This document shows positions 34,523 through 42,876 of a stretch of 64,000 nucleotides of DNA, piece by piece. Source of the stretch: Clostridia bacterium. GTDB taxonomy: Bacteria; Bacillota; Clostridia; Oscillospirales; Acutalibacteraceae. Each line of letters opens with the position of its first letter. Within the stretch, counting starts at the first letter, position 1. The position numbers and the translations under genes were made by a program. The stretch spans positions 1 through 64,000 of the forward strand of contig JAGBSO010000016.1 of the NCBI GenBank assembly GCA_017631795.1, written 5' to 3'. The notes beneath the pieces are model-generated. The model was not told the DNA's origin and searched no databases. It saw nothing but the letters and a program-made list of their open reading frames with translations.

Positions 34523-35518
34523 ATGAATTATGACGATTATAAATGGTATGCAGGCGTACCTCATTGTCATACAACAGCATCTGACGGCGGTCTGACCATG
34601 GACCAGCTTATTGAAAAGGCAAAAAAGAACAAGCTCGACTTTCTTATGATTACCGATCACAATGTCAATTGCAAAGAATTTCCCGATGTAGACGGTCTGA
34701 CACTCATTTACGGTGCAGAGCTCACAAAACATGGCGGTCATTGCAACATGTGGGGCGTCAAGGATGTTATTGACAGTGAAGATTATAAAACCTGCGAAAC
34801 ATACGAGGACTTTCTGCGTGTAAAAACAAAGGCAGAAGAAAGAGGCGCAGTTATCTGCATGAATCATCCCCACTGCAAGCAGTGTCCGTGGAGATGGGAA
34901 ATGAATGCAGCAGATGTTGACGTGCTTGAAGTATGGAATGCTCCCACTCATTTTGATAACCTTGAATGTACCGAATGGTGGCATGAACAGCTGAAAAACG
35001 GTCACAAACTCCCCATTGTCGGCGGAAGCGATTACCACAGAGACTATGTGGTGACAAATCTTCTCACATGGCCCGTTACTTATGTTTACGCAAAATCCAA
35101 TTCTCCTGAAGACATACTCGATGCCATTGTAAAAGGTCACACCACAATCTGTTTCACAACAAACACAACATTTATTGATATAAATTGCGGCAATGCAATT
35201 CTCGGTGACACCGTAAAACTTGAAGAAAACACAGAAGTCACAATAAATGTAAAAAAATTACACAAGAATCACACACTGATAGTTTTTGATTCAGACGGTG
35301 AATGTTTTACATATACCGCAAAGAAAACAAAGGACTACTCTGTTACTCTTCCCGTGAAAAAAGAAGGTTTCCTGTGTGCTCATGTTGTTTTCCAACCGGG
35401 ATTCATATACAGCAAAATCCACGATTATGCAATCGCATCAAGAATTCCCGAGCAGAAAGGAATGGATTTACCGCCGTTGATTTTTGCACAGAGCGGTGCG
35501 ATATATTTCGAAAAGTAA
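34523..35518 (+). CDS. PHP-domain metal-dependent hydrolase (CehA/McbA-like)
   Basis: 331 aa. PHP phosphoesterase-type metal ligands: PHCHTTASDG (about 13-22), ITDHNVN (about 44-50), GAELTKHGGH (Glu about 66), MNHPHCKQCPW (about 113-123) and GGSDYHRD (about 172-179). A beta-rich C-terminal domain (about 220-325) resembles those of CehA/McbA family hydrolases. The substrate is unknown; phosphoester or carbamate/amide hydrolysis are the possibilities. No signal peptide. The ATG at 34523 is chosen for the AAGGAG 7 nt upstream; an earlier in-frame ATG lacks a site. Confidence 0.85.
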   Translation: MNYDDYKWYAGVPHCHTTASDGGLTMDQLIEKAKKNKLDFLMITDHNVNCKEFPDVDGLTLIYGAELTKHGGHCNMWGVKDVIDSEDYKTCETYEDFLRVKTKAEERGAVICMNHPHCKQCPWRWEMNAADVDVLEVWNAPTHFDNLECTEWWHEQLKNGHKLPIVGGSDYHRDYVVTNLLTWPVTYVYAKSNSPEDILDAIVKGHTTICFTTNTTFIDINCGNAILGDTVKLEENTEVTINVKKLHKNHTLIVFDSDGECFTYTAKKTKDYSVTLPVKKEGFLCAHVVFQPGFIYSKIHDYAIASRIPEQKGMDLPPLIFAQSGAIYFEK

Positions 35519-35620
35519 CAAAAAAGCTCTCAACCTTTGGTTGATTCCCCGCAACTCAACCACAGGTATGTGTATTTTTAAGAAAAAATCTTTTATAATG
35601 AAGATGAAAGGAGCGATAGG

Positions 35621-36235
35621 ATGGACCTGATAAAAATCGGAAAGTTCATTGCCGAATGCAGAAAAAAGAACAATCTGACTCAGATGCAGTTGGCTGAAAA
35701 ACTGAATATCACTGACAGAGCTGTTTCAAAATGGGAAACAGGCAAAACATTACCCGATTCTTCCATCATGCTCGCCCTTTGTGATATTCTTAAAATCACG
35801 GTAAACGATTTATTGAGCGGGGAGGTAATTACAGTGGATAATTACAACAAAGAACTTGAAAACAACCTGATTGAAATGGTGAAGCAAAAAGAACAGGCAG
35901 ACAAAAGGCTTCTGAACACGGAAATTGTTATGGGTGTGATATGTATAACCATAATGCTTGTTCTGACAGCAGTAGCTTCACTGGTAAATATGGAAGAATG
36001 GCTCAGAATCACTCTTATTCTGATTGGTCTGGTACCGTTACTTATTGCAACTCCTTTCATGCTGAAAATCGAGCAGACTGCAGGCTATTATGAATGCAAG
36101 GAATGCGGACACAGATATGTACCCACATTCAAAGCTGTCTTTCTTGCTCAGCATATGGGCAGAACAAGAAAGTTGAAATGCCCTGAATGCGGCAAAAAAT
36201 CATGGCAGAAAAAAGTTCTCAGCAAAGACAAATAA
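35621..36235 (+). CDS. XRE-type regulator fused to membrane segments and zinc ribbon
   Basis: 204 aa. N-terminal Cro/CI-type HTH (IGKFIAECRKKNNLTQMQLA to KWETGKTLPD, about 5-50). A short helical linker (about 72-95) leads to two membrane segments (about 100-122 and 128-148) and a C-terminal zinc ribbon with CKECGHRY (about 158-165) and CPECGKKSW (about 187-195). Small Firmicutes regulators of this layout are common and uncharacterised; membrane tethering suggests response to an envelope or membrane signal. GAAAGGAG lies upstream. Single gene ending at the 36246-36273 terminator. Confidence 0.85.
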   Translation: MDLIKIGKFIAECRKKNNLTQMQLAEKLNITDRAVSKWETGKTLPDSSIMLALCDILKITVNDLLSGEVITVDNYNKELENNLIEMVKQKEQADKRLLNTEIVMGVICITIMLVLTAVASLVNMEEWLRITLILIGLVPLLIATPFMLKIEQTAGYYECKECGHRYVPTFKAVFLAQHMGRTRKLKCPECGKKSWQKKVLSKDK

Positions 36236-36245
36236 TAAAAAAAAG

Positions 36246-36273
36246 ACGGTAGTTGGTGTTCAACTACCGTTTT
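36246..36273. terminator. Bidirectional intrinsic terminator
   Basis: ACGGTAGTTG-gtgtt-CAACTACCGT with A- and T-runs, between the convergent XRE gene and the phosphoesterase gene at 36278. Confidence 0.85.
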
Positions 36274-36277
36274 CTGT

Positions 36278-37435
36278 TTATAAGTACATTCTGTTATAAC
36301 GGGGACTTACATCAAATTTTCCGCAGGGTTCAATATCAGTGATTGTAACGCCCTGAATCCAGTCCTTTTCACCCCAGCCTGTCTTTTCCTCAATAGTATA
36401 TGTTTCATAGCCTCCGCACTGGCTGTAGACAAGATAAACACCATCATAAACAGCACAGAAATCATTTACATGGTCATGACCTGAGAAAACAGCCTGAGTG
36501 CTGCCGTGTTTTTTGATAAGACTGAACATACCGCTGTTGATTGCTGATGAACCGACTGACTCATAAACTCCGCCGTAAAGAATTTCACATTTGTCTGTGA
36601 AACAGAATTTGCCGTTTTCATCCTGACAGACTGCATATTCATACTCTTTAATGGGAATGTGCATATACATAAATGATTTCACATAACCATACTGTTTGCG
36701 AAGATTTTCAAGTGATGTTTCATACCAGTTCATCTGACTCTTTTTAAGGTAATCATAACAACCGATTTCGGGAGGTACATTCTGCTCTGCACGGTATTCA
36801 TCAAGAATATCTCTGCCTGAGTCAAACATGAAAAGTGTTTTGAGTATCTCATTTTCACTTTTCAGAATGTTTATGTAATAGTTGCAGTATCCGAAAAGGT
36901 CTTCCCTGCCCTGTCTTGCAAGACAATGAGGAAATGTTGTCTGACACTTCATGAGAAGCTCTTTGAAGCGTCCTTTTTCTTCTCTTGCTTCATGATTACC
37001 GAAAACAAAAGCCCAGTAAACGCCCACTTCTTCCATAAACTGAGCGAATTCAATTGCATCAAGGTGCTGGAATTTGCCGAGAATTATGTCACCTGTAAGA
37101 ATAACAAGGTCAGGAGTTGTGGCTCTGATATGATTCATGAGCATTCCGATACACTTTTTACGGAGTTTCGGGTCATCACCGAGATGAAGGTCAGTCGTGG
37201 AAAGGATTCTGAATCCCTTATTGAGAATATTTCCGTCTTTATCTGTTTTTGCAATTGTAACAGATTCCGCATCTTCTGAAATGATGCTGACATCAGTGCC
37301 GACTTTTGTCACATCAACAGTTTTTGTGAATCTTGTTCTGCCGAGTATACCTTTTGTGGCATCATAAAGAAATCTGCTTGTGCCGAGAATTGCCTTGTCT
37401 GTATTTATTCTGAATTTTTCATATATAATATTCAT
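36278..37435 (-). CDS. Cytoplasmic calcineurin-like metallophosphoesterase
   Basis: 385 aa from the ATG at 37433-37435. Metal-ligand motifs: TTDLHLGDDPK (about 78-88), LTGDIILGK (about 113-121), FGNHEAREE (about 145-153), MHIP (about 258-261) and FSGHDHVND (about 319-327). It lacks a signal peptide. Related proteins are annotated as DNA-repair or cyclic-nucleotide type phosphodiesterases; the substrate here is unknown. The start is preceded by GAGGT and seven T, all part of a strong hairpin (37444-37474) that looks like a terminator. Longer in-frame starts fall inside that hairpin, so I reject them. Confidence 0.85.
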   Translation of the reverse strand: MNIIYEKFRINTDKAILGTSRFLYDATKGILGRTRFTKTVDVTKVGTDVSIISEDAESVTIAKTDKDGNILNKGFRILSTTDLHLGDDPKLRKKCIGMLMNHIRATTPDLVILTGDIILGKFQHLDAIEFAQFMEEVGVYWAFVFGNHEAREEKGRFKELLMKCQTTFPHCLARQGREDLFGYCNYYINILKSENEILKTLFMFDSGRDILDEYRAEQNVPPEIGCYDYLKKSQMNWYETSLENLRKQYGYVKSFMYMHIPIKEYEYAVCQDENGKFCFTDKCEILYGGVYESVGSSAINSGMFSLIKKHGSTQAVFSGHDHVNDFCAVYDGVYLVYSQCGGYETYTIEEKTGWGEKDWIQGVTITDIEPCGKFDVSPRYNRMYL

Positions 37436-37474
37436 AAAAAAACACCTCGGGAAAATTATATAATCTCCCGAGGT
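37436..37474 (-). terminator. Terminator hairpin overlapping the ribosome binding site of the phosphoesterase gene
   Basis: ACCTCGGGA (37474-37466) pairs with TCCCGAGGT (37452-37444) around a 13-nt loop, followed by G and seven T that run straight into the ATG at 37435. The 3' arm contains GAGGT, the only ribosome binding site for that gene. The other strand also shows a T-run. Confidence 0.7.
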
Positions 37475-37491
37475 TTTTGTCAATGATTTGA

Positions 37492-37535
37492 TAAACAATA
37501 ATTTATGTGGCTTTACGCCACTAAATTATTGTTTA
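37492..37535. repeat. 44-bp palindrome: solo ends of the inverted-end element
   Basis: TAAACAATAATTTA (37492-37505) and TAAATTATTGTTTA (37522-37535) with only GTGGC-tttac-GCCAC between them. The right-hand TTA is the stop codon (TAA) of the minus-strand acyl-CoA ligase gene. Confidence 0.85.
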
Positions 37536-39173
37536 GTTCGTTGTCTGAGCTTCAACAAGTCTTTCGCCGCAGTAAATTTCACGGAGTTTCGGTTTTTCGA
37601 TCTTACCTGTGAGATTTCTGGGCACCTGCGCAAAGATAATCTTCTTGGGTCTCTTATATCTGGGAAGATCACTGCAGAATTCATAGATTTCTTCTTCTGT
37701 ACAGGTCATGTCAGGCTTGATTTCGATGATTGCAGCTGCAATTTCGCCGAGTCTCTTATCAGGAAGACCGATGACTGCAACGTCTTTGATTTTATCGTAA
37801 GCTCTGAGATAATCTTCAATCTGAACAGGGTAAAGATTTTCACCACCGCTGATGATAACGTCTTTTTTACGGTCAACAAGATAGATGAATCCGTCTTCAT
37901 CCATCTTTGCCATATCTCCTGTAAGAAGCCATCCGTCACTTGTAAGAACTTCTGCAGAAGCTTCAGGATTCTTATAATAGCACTTCATGACGCCTTCGCC
38001 CTTAACAGCAAGTTCACCGACTTCACCCTGAGCGACTTCATTTCTGTGTTCATCAACAATCTTTGTCTGCCAGCCGTAACCTGCAACACCGATTGCACCG
38101 ACCTTATGAATATTGTCAACACCGAGATGCACACATCCGGGTCCGATTGACTCTGAAAGACCGTAGTTTGTATCGTACTGATGATTGGGGAATATCGCTT
38201 TCCAACGTTTGATAAGGCTGGGAGGAACGGGCTGTGCGCCTACGTGCATAAGTCTCCACTGAGAAATTCTGTAATCATCGAGGTTTATTTCGCCTCTGTC
38301 AATTGAGTCGAGAATATCCTGAGCCCAGGGCACAAGAAGCCACACGATTGTAGCTTTTTCTTCTGAAACAGCCTGAAGAACCCATTCGGGTTTTACACCG
38401 CGGAGAAGAACAGCCTTGCTGCCTGAAAGCAGACTTCCGAACCAGTGCATTTTTGCGCCTGTGTGATAAAGCGGAGGAATGCAGAGGAAAACGTCATCTC
38501 TTGTCTGTGAATGGTGATTCTGTTCAGCCTTGCATGAATGAACAAGTGCTGCATGAGTATGTAAAATAGCCTTGGGGAAACCTGTTGTACCTGATGAGAA
38601 ATAGATTGCCGCATAATCGTCGTCGCTGATTTCAACGGGAGGTACGATTGTTGAGCAGTAATATGTCATTTCAGCATAGTTGTCTGCATAATCGGGAGTT
38701 TCATCATGCTTACCGACAAAGAAATAGTCATCGATATTCATTTCATCCTTGACAGCAGTAACTCGCTCTGTGAATTCAGGACCGAATACGAGCATTCTGA
38801 CATCTGCAAGGTCTGCGCAATATTTGATTTCATCTGCAGCATAACGGTAATTCATGGGCACTGCAAGAGCACCTGTTTTAAGGATACCGAAGTAAATCGG
38901 AAGCCATTCAAGACAGTTCATAAGAAGAATTGCAACCTTGTCGCCTTTCTTGATTCCTCTTGTGAAAAGGAAATTTGCAAAACGGTTTGCTTTCACATCA
39001 AATTCACGCCATGTCATTTCACGACGGTATTTTTCAGACTCCGAAGCTTCAATAAGATTATACTCTCTCCATGTGATGTTTCTTTCGGGCTGATTTGCGG
39101 GATTTATCTCAACAAGGCTCACATCGTTGGGATAAAGCCTTGCATTTCTTTCAAGAAATTCTGTAATAGGCAT
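37533..39173 (-). CDS. AMP-binding acyl-CoA synthetase/ligase
   Basis: 546 aa, ANL superfamily. Activates a carboxylic acid with ATP and joins it to CoA. P-loop YFSSGTTGFPKAI (about 189-201), NYGLSES (about 306-312), the hinge DGWLLTGDMAK (about 396-406) and the catalytic Lys in NLTGKIEKPKLR (about 526-537) are all present. Chain-length or aromatic preference cannot be told. It lies 74 bp downstream of a Na+/solute symporter gene on the same strand, so the symporter may import its acid. Its stop codon is inside the 44-bp palindrome. Confidence 0.92.
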   Translation of the reverse strand: MPITEFLERNARLYPNDVSLVEINPANQPERNITWREYNLIEASESEKYRREMTWREFDVKANRFANFLFTRGIKKGDKVAILLMNCLEWLPIYFGILKTGALAVPMNYRYAADEIKYCADLADVRMLVFGPEFTERVTAVKDEMNIDDYFFVGKHDETPDYADNYAEMTYYCSTIVPPVEISDDDYAAIYFSSGTTGFPKAILHTHAALVHSCKAEQNHHSQTRDDVFLCIPPLYHTGAKMHWFGSLLSGSKAVLLRGVKPEWVLQAVSEEKATIVWLLVPWAQDILDSIDRGEINLDDYRISQWRLMHVGAQPVPPSLIKRWKAIFPNHQYDTNYGLSESIGPGCVHLGVDNIHKVGAIGVAGYGWQTKIVDEHRNEVAQGEVGELAVKGEGVMKCYYKNPEASAEVLTSDGWLLTGDMAKMDEDGFIYLVDRKKDVIISGGENLYPVQIEDYLRAYDKIKDVAVIGLPDKRLGEIAAAIIEIKPDMTCTEEEIYEFCSDLPRYKRPKKIIFAQVPRNLTGKIEKPKLREIYCGERLVEAQTTN

Positions 39174-39213
39174 TTAAAAACTCCTTCATTTTATTTATTC
39201 TGAACAACACTTC

Positions 39214-39235
39214 AACCTCCCGATAGTGGGAGGTG
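39214..39235 (-). terminator. Hairpin between symporter and acyl-CoA ligase genes
   Basis: ACCTCCC-actatc-GGGAGGT on this strand, in the 74-bp gap. No T-run follows, so it may be a processing or mRNA-stability element rather than a terminator. Confidence 0.5.
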
Positions 39236-39247
39236 AGTATTGTGTTT

Positions 39248-40837
39248 TTATTTTTCTTCAAGTGATTCCTTTGCTGAAACAAGGACTTTTCTGTCGTAAC
39301 AAGCAAACTTTTCGTTAATCTCAGCATCTGACATTCTGGGAGTGAAACGGCTGACAATCGGCACAAGGATAAGACCGCCGACCATTGCAAGAACACCGCT
39401 TCTGATTGATGATGCAAAGAGGTATGAAAGAACGGGAGTTGTGAAAGTAATCACACCGAAAGACACAAGAAGCTGAACGATTGTAACGATTATTCCGAAT
39501 GCGTAACATGACCATACAGAAGCTCTTGTTGTGCCTTTCCAGTAAAGACCGTAAAGGAACGGTGCAAGGAATGAACCTGCAAGAGCACCCCATGAAACGC
39601 CCATCATCTGTGCGATGAATGTAAATCCGAACATATCCTTGACAATAGCAATCACTGCTGAAACAATAACAAAGAATGCTATGAAAATTCTCATGACTGA
39701 AATTTTTTTCTTCTCTGTCATTTTTTCTTTTCTGTTGATAACATCAAGAGTAAGTGTTGAGCTTGATGTAAGAACAAGAGATGAAAGTGTTGACATTGAT
39801 GCTGCAAGAACAAGAACGATTACAACTGCAACAACTATATCACCCCATGCAAACTGTGAAAGAGTTCCGAGCATTGAGGGAATAATCATATCAAATGCAA
39901 CTGCACCTGATTCAGAAACAATACCGGGGACATTGCCGTAAAGTCTTGCAAAACCGCCAAGGAAGTAGCATCCGCCTGCAACAATAAGAGCAAAAACTGT
40001 TGAAATGATTGTGCCTTTTTTGATTGAGTCTTCACTCTTGATAGCGTAAAATTTGCCGACCATCTGAGGAAGTCCCCATGTACCGAGAGATGTGAGAACA
40101 ACAACAAACAGAAGTGAAAGAGGGTCTGCACCGAAAAGTGAAGTGAATGAACCACTCATTTCAGTAACAGGATTTTCAATCTGAGAAAGTGCAGCAACAG
40201 CTTCGGCAAAACCTCCGTTTGATTTAAGAACTGCTGCGATAACTGCCACAATTCCCACAAGCATTATAATGCCCTGAACAAAGTCGTTGATTGCAGTTGC
40301 CATGTATCCGCCGAAAACAACATAAACACATGTCAGCAAAGCCATTACTATTATACACACATAATACGGAATGTCAAATGCCATATTAAAAAGACTTGAA
40401 AGTCCGTTGTAAAGTGATGCTGTGTAAGGGATAAGGAAAATAAAAACAATTATTGAAGCTGCAATTTTGAGTGATTCAGAGTTAAAACGCTTTCCGAAGA
40501 AATCGGGCATTGTTTTTGAATCTATATGCTGAGTCATGACTCTTGTTCTTCTTCCGAGTACAACCCATGCAAGAAGCGAACCTATAAACGCATTACCCAG
40601 ACCTATCCATGTTGAAGCAAGACCAAAATTCCAACCGAACTGTCCCGCATAACCGATAAAAATAACTGCTGAAAAATATGAAGTACCGAAAGCAAAAGCT
40701 GTAAGCCAGGGGCCGACACTTCTTCCTCCGAGAACAAATCCGTTAACATCAGTGGCATTCTTACGGCAATATATGCCGATACCTATCATACTTGCAAAAA
40801 ATACAACTAAAAGAATAATTTTGATTGCCACGTCCAT
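39248..40837 (-). CDS. Sodium:solute symporter (SSS family)
   Basis: 529 aa with about 13 membrane segments. Segment FVLGGRSVGPWLTAFAFGTS (about 34-53) and the GGYMATAINDFVQGIIM segment (about 172-188) are diagnostic of PutP/PanF-type SSS transporters. Na+-coupled uptake of an organic acid, amino acid or similar solute is expected. The downstream acyl-CoA ligase hints at a carboxylate, as in pantothenate or short-chain acid systems, but this is inference. It has a consensus promoter (40895-40923) and a leader hairpin. Confidence 0.9.
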   Translation of the reverse strand: MDVAIKIILLVVFFASMIGIGIYCRKNATDVNGFVLGGRSVGPWLTAFAFGTSYFSAVIFIGYAGQFGWNFGLASTWIGLGNAFIGSLLAWVVLGRRTRVMTQHIDSKTMPDFFGKRFNSESLKIAASIIVFIFLIPYTASLYNGLSSLFNMAFDIPYYVCIIVMALLTCVYVVFGGYMATAINDFVQGIIMLVGIVAVIAAVLKSNGGFAEAVAALSQIENPVTEMSGSFTSLFGADPLSLLFVVVLTSLGTWGLPQMVGKFYAIKSEDSIKKGTIISTVFALIVAGGCYFLGGFARLYGNVPGIVSESGAVAFDMIIPSMLGTLSQFAWGDIVVAVVIVLVLAASMSTLSSLVLTSSSTLTLDVINRKEKMTEKKKISVMRIFIAFFVIVSAVIAIVKDMFGFTFIAQMMGVSWGALAGSFLAPFLYGLYWKGTTRASVWSCYAFGIIVTIVQLLVSFGVITFTTPVLSYLFASSIRSGVLAMVGGLILVPIVSRFTPRMSDAEINEKFACYDRKVLVSAKESLEEK

Positions 40838-40860
40838 CTCTCCTTTATCACATCATTACA

Positions 40861-40880
40861 TCATCACTTCATAGTGATGA
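40861..40880 (-). promoter_or_regulatory. Dyad in the symporter leader
   Basis: TCATCACT-tcat-AGTGATGA, a perfect 8-bp stem between the promoter and start codon. Either an operator dyad or an mRNA hairpin. Confidence 0.5.
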
Positions 40881-40894
40881 AGAAATTTATCCAT

Positions 40895-40923
40895 AGTATA
40901 TACCCATATTATGTATTTGTCAA
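40895..40923 (-). promoter_or_regulatory. Sigma-A promoter of the symporter gene
   Basis: -35 TTGACA (40918-40923), 17-nt spacer, -10 TATACT (40895-40900). Confidence 0.8.
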
Positions 40924-41025
40924 TACCTTATCTGCAAAAAAAAAGACAAAATAACAAGAAAAAAAGTGCAAGACCTTCTGTATTAAAAACGGACTTACTC
41001 CGTAAAATTCCCGCATATCACATTC

Positions 41026-41054
41026 TTGACGTATTATATAAAAACAATTATAAT
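41026..41054 (+). promoter_or_regulatory. Sigma-A promoter of the histidine phosphatase gene
   Basis: -35 TTGACG (41026-41031), 17-nt spacer, -10 TATAAT (41049-41054), only 16 nt before the ATG at 41071. Confidence 0.75.
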
Positions 41055-41070
41055 ATAAATCGGTGATTTT

Positions 41071-41592
41071 ATGATACTTTATATTGCACGTCACGGTGAA
41101 TCGTTAGGAAATACAGGCGAAGATGCGGGCATCAATCCTGCTCTTTCAGAAAAAGGACATATTCAGGCTGAACTTCTGGGCAAAAGAATGAAAAATATTC
41201 AGCTTGACTGCATTCTGTCAAGTCCTCTGATAAGAGCAATTCAGACAGCAGAAAAAACTGCAACACTTCAAAACAAACAGGTTGAAATAATGCCCGATGC
41301 TTTTGAAGTTGACAATGAAACAACAGATGAAGCATACATAAGAGCAAAAACAGTTATTGAAACAATAAAAAACAGATTCAGCAATGATGAACGTGTGATA
41401 ATTTTTGCACACGGTACTTTTAACAACTATCTTATCAATGCTGCAATCGGCTTCCCTGTACGTGATGATTTCAATTTCTGTCAGGAAAATACAGGACTTA
41501 CCTGTATAAAATTTATGCCCGACGGAAAAACAAAAATCGAATTTTCAAATGACTATTGTCATTTAGCCTCTGTTGATGAGCCGGAATTTTAA
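41071..41592 (+). CDS. Histidine phosphatase (phosphoglycerate mutase-like)
   Basis: 173 aa. The phosphorylated His is in ARHGESLGN (about 6-14), followed by LSEKGHIQAELLGKRM and SSPLIRAIQTAE (about 50-61); the second His is in FAHGTFNN (about 111-118). The family covers cobalamin phosphatase, sugar phosphatase and mutase members; the length and lack of an extended lid favour a phosphatase. Its promoter is so close to the start that the leader is very short. Its stop codon is the first triplet of repeat copy D. Confidence 0.88.
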   Translation: MILYIARHGESLGNTGEDAGINPALSEKGHIQAELLGKRMKNIQLDCILSSPLIRAIQTAEKTATLQNKQVEIMPDAFEVDNETTDEAYIRAKTVIETIKNRFSNDERVIIFAHGTFNNYLINAAIGFPVRDDFNFCQENTGLTCIKFMPDGKTKIEFSNDYCHLASVDEPEF

Positions 41593-41782
41593 ACAATAAT
41601 TTAGCGATGCAGAAATTGATTGATATATCGTAGGGGCGATGTCCTCATCGCCCGGCACGAATGTGCATTTTCCGTAGGAAAATAAAACGGCATAGCCGTT
41701 ATTGTTCGCTTTACTCACAATCGGGCGGTGAGGACACCGCCCCTACATGAACATATCAGATTATTCGGTAAATTATTGTTTA
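41590..41782 (+). repeat. Inverted-end hairpin element, copy D
   Basis: TAAACAATAATTTA (41590-41603, its TAA being the phosphatase stop codon) to TAAATTATTGTTTA (41769-41782). The core has GGGCGATG/CATCGCCC, GCAC/GTGC, TTTTCC/GGAAAA, AACGGC/GCCGTT and GGGCGGTG/CACCGCCC. The first and last stems are compensated variants of copies A and C. Confidence 0.85.
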
Positions 41783-41793
41783 TCAAAAAATAT

Positions 41794-41829
41794 AGCTGCA
41801 AATCGCAATGATTTACAGCTCTTTTTTTT
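41794..41829 (+). terminator. Intrinsic terminator after the phosphatase gene and repeat D
   Basis: AGCTGcAAATC-gcaat-GATTTaCAGCT followed by eight T. Confidence 0.8.
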
Positions 41830-41879
41830 GCCGGGAATCAGAAACATTATATAGAGTGAAACATCAAAAATATAAATTA

Positions 41880-41942
41880 TTATTTACTTCTCTGCTCAAT
41901 CTTGATTTTCTTAAGTCTCTTCATAACATCATTTTCGCCTTT
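41880..41942 (-). pseudogene. Duplicated 3' end of araB (fragment)
   Basis: 41887-41942 is identical over 56 bases to 42887-42942, the end of araB, at an offset of exactly 1000 bp. In the araB frame it reads [19 protein letters not shown] and reaches a stop codon at 41880-41882. No other part of araB is present. It marks the far side of a 1-kb segment carrying the zinc-ribbon gene. Confidence 0.85.
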
Positions 41943-41967
41943 TTTCTGAGTGTGATATAAACTGAAA

Positions 41968-42774
41968 TCATTCCGACATTCCTGTTGATATTTCTTCAGA
42001 ATAAAATGATGTTATAAATTTTTCAATAAAAAAGTTATCATATAAAATACTGTAATTACGCTGTGAATAATATTCATCACTTTCTGCAACAACCATCATA
42101 TCAATCTGCTCGGTTGCAATGATATTATCATTCTCATCATAAAATTCAACCGACAAAATCACGCTGGTGAGTGTTCTGATATCAGAAAAACGTATGTAAT
42201 TCACAGCAGAAAGCGATAACGGACGAAACATTTTTCCGAACAATGATATTTCCTTGTGAATTTCAGTATAAGGATAATCCGTTACAGAAACTGTATTTAT
42301 TTTAAAATATGAATATCCGTCAGTCACACTTTCAAATCTTGCATTTTCAGAAAAAAATTCAAGGTAAGCGACCTGCGCATCACCGCTGAAAACTCCGTTT
42401 TCGTTCAGTTTTCCGAAAAACGCATCCCAGTCAATTGTCGTGGTATTCTTAAAATTTTCATAATCGGAAGGAATATCGGCAAGCAGAATATTCGCAGCAT
42501 AATCGTAAGCCACTTCCTGAGCAACAGTATGATCTGCAACTATCTCTGCACCTTTTTCAAGACTTTCACTTTCATGCTTGTCATTATTTCTCAGAACACC
42601 TGCAATAACAGCAGCAAACAAAATGACAACAACGATCACAATTACATTCCTGTTCACTGAACAATGCATACGCTTGTTTTTTGACGGGTCTGAATTATTA
42701 CTTAACACAGCTCCGCATTCAGGGCAGTTTTTGCATTTTTCAATAATCTCTGCACCGCATTTTCTGCAATTCAT
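41968..42774 (-). CDS. Zinc-ribbon single-pass membrane protein, unknown function
   Basis: 268 aa. N-terminal zinc ribbon CRKCGAEI...CPECGAVL (about 3-24), a basic stretch, one membrane segment at about 44-62 (VIVIVVVILFAAVIAGVL) and an extracytoplasmic domain of about 200 residues without known motifs. The layout matches many Firmicutes zinc_ribbon_2 membrane proteins of unknown role. It lies between araB and a duplicate of the araB 3' end, so it probably arrived as part of an inserted segment. Confidence 0.75.
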   Translation of the reverse strand: MNCRKCGAEIIEKCKNCPECGAVLSNNSDPSKNKRMHCSVNRNVIVIVVVILFAAVIAGVLRNNDKHESESLEKGAEIVADHTVAQEVAYDYAANILLADIPSDYENFKNTTTIDWDAFFGKLNENGVFSGDAQVAYLEFFSENARFESVTDGYSYFKINTVSVTDYPYTEIHKEISLFGKMFRPLSLSAVNYIRFSDIRTLTSVILSVEFYDENDNIIATEQIDMMVVAESDEYYSQRNYSILYDNFFIEKFITSFYSEEISTGMSE

Positions 42775-42840
42775 TTTCGGCTCTCCTTCCGTTTTTATAA
42801 CAAGTGACTTTTTAAAATCAGTATGCGTAAAACCTAAATA

Positions 42841-42871
42841 TACAGGTACACCCTTAAAGAATGTACCTGTA
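42841..42871. terminator. Hairpin at the araB 3' end
   Basis: TACAGGTACA/TGTACCTGTA stem with an 11-nt loop, just past the araB stop. The T-run is strong only on the plus strand (42873-42878), so termination of araB here is uncertain. Confidence 0.55.
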
Positions 42872-42876
42872 CTTTT

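Noticed and set aside
34460..35140. 226-aa minus-strand ORF opposite the PHP gene
   Set aside because: Antisense shadow of a gene with complete PHP metal motifs; Cys/His-rich translation typical of reversed coding sequence.
35621..36235. XRE gene as a prophage repressor
   Set aside because: No phage genes nearby, and the protein continues into membrane segments and a zinc ribbon.
37488..38150. 220-aa plus-strand ORF opposite the acyl-CoA ligase
   Set aside because: Antisense to conserved ligase motifs and starting inside the repeat palindrome; no ribosome binding site.
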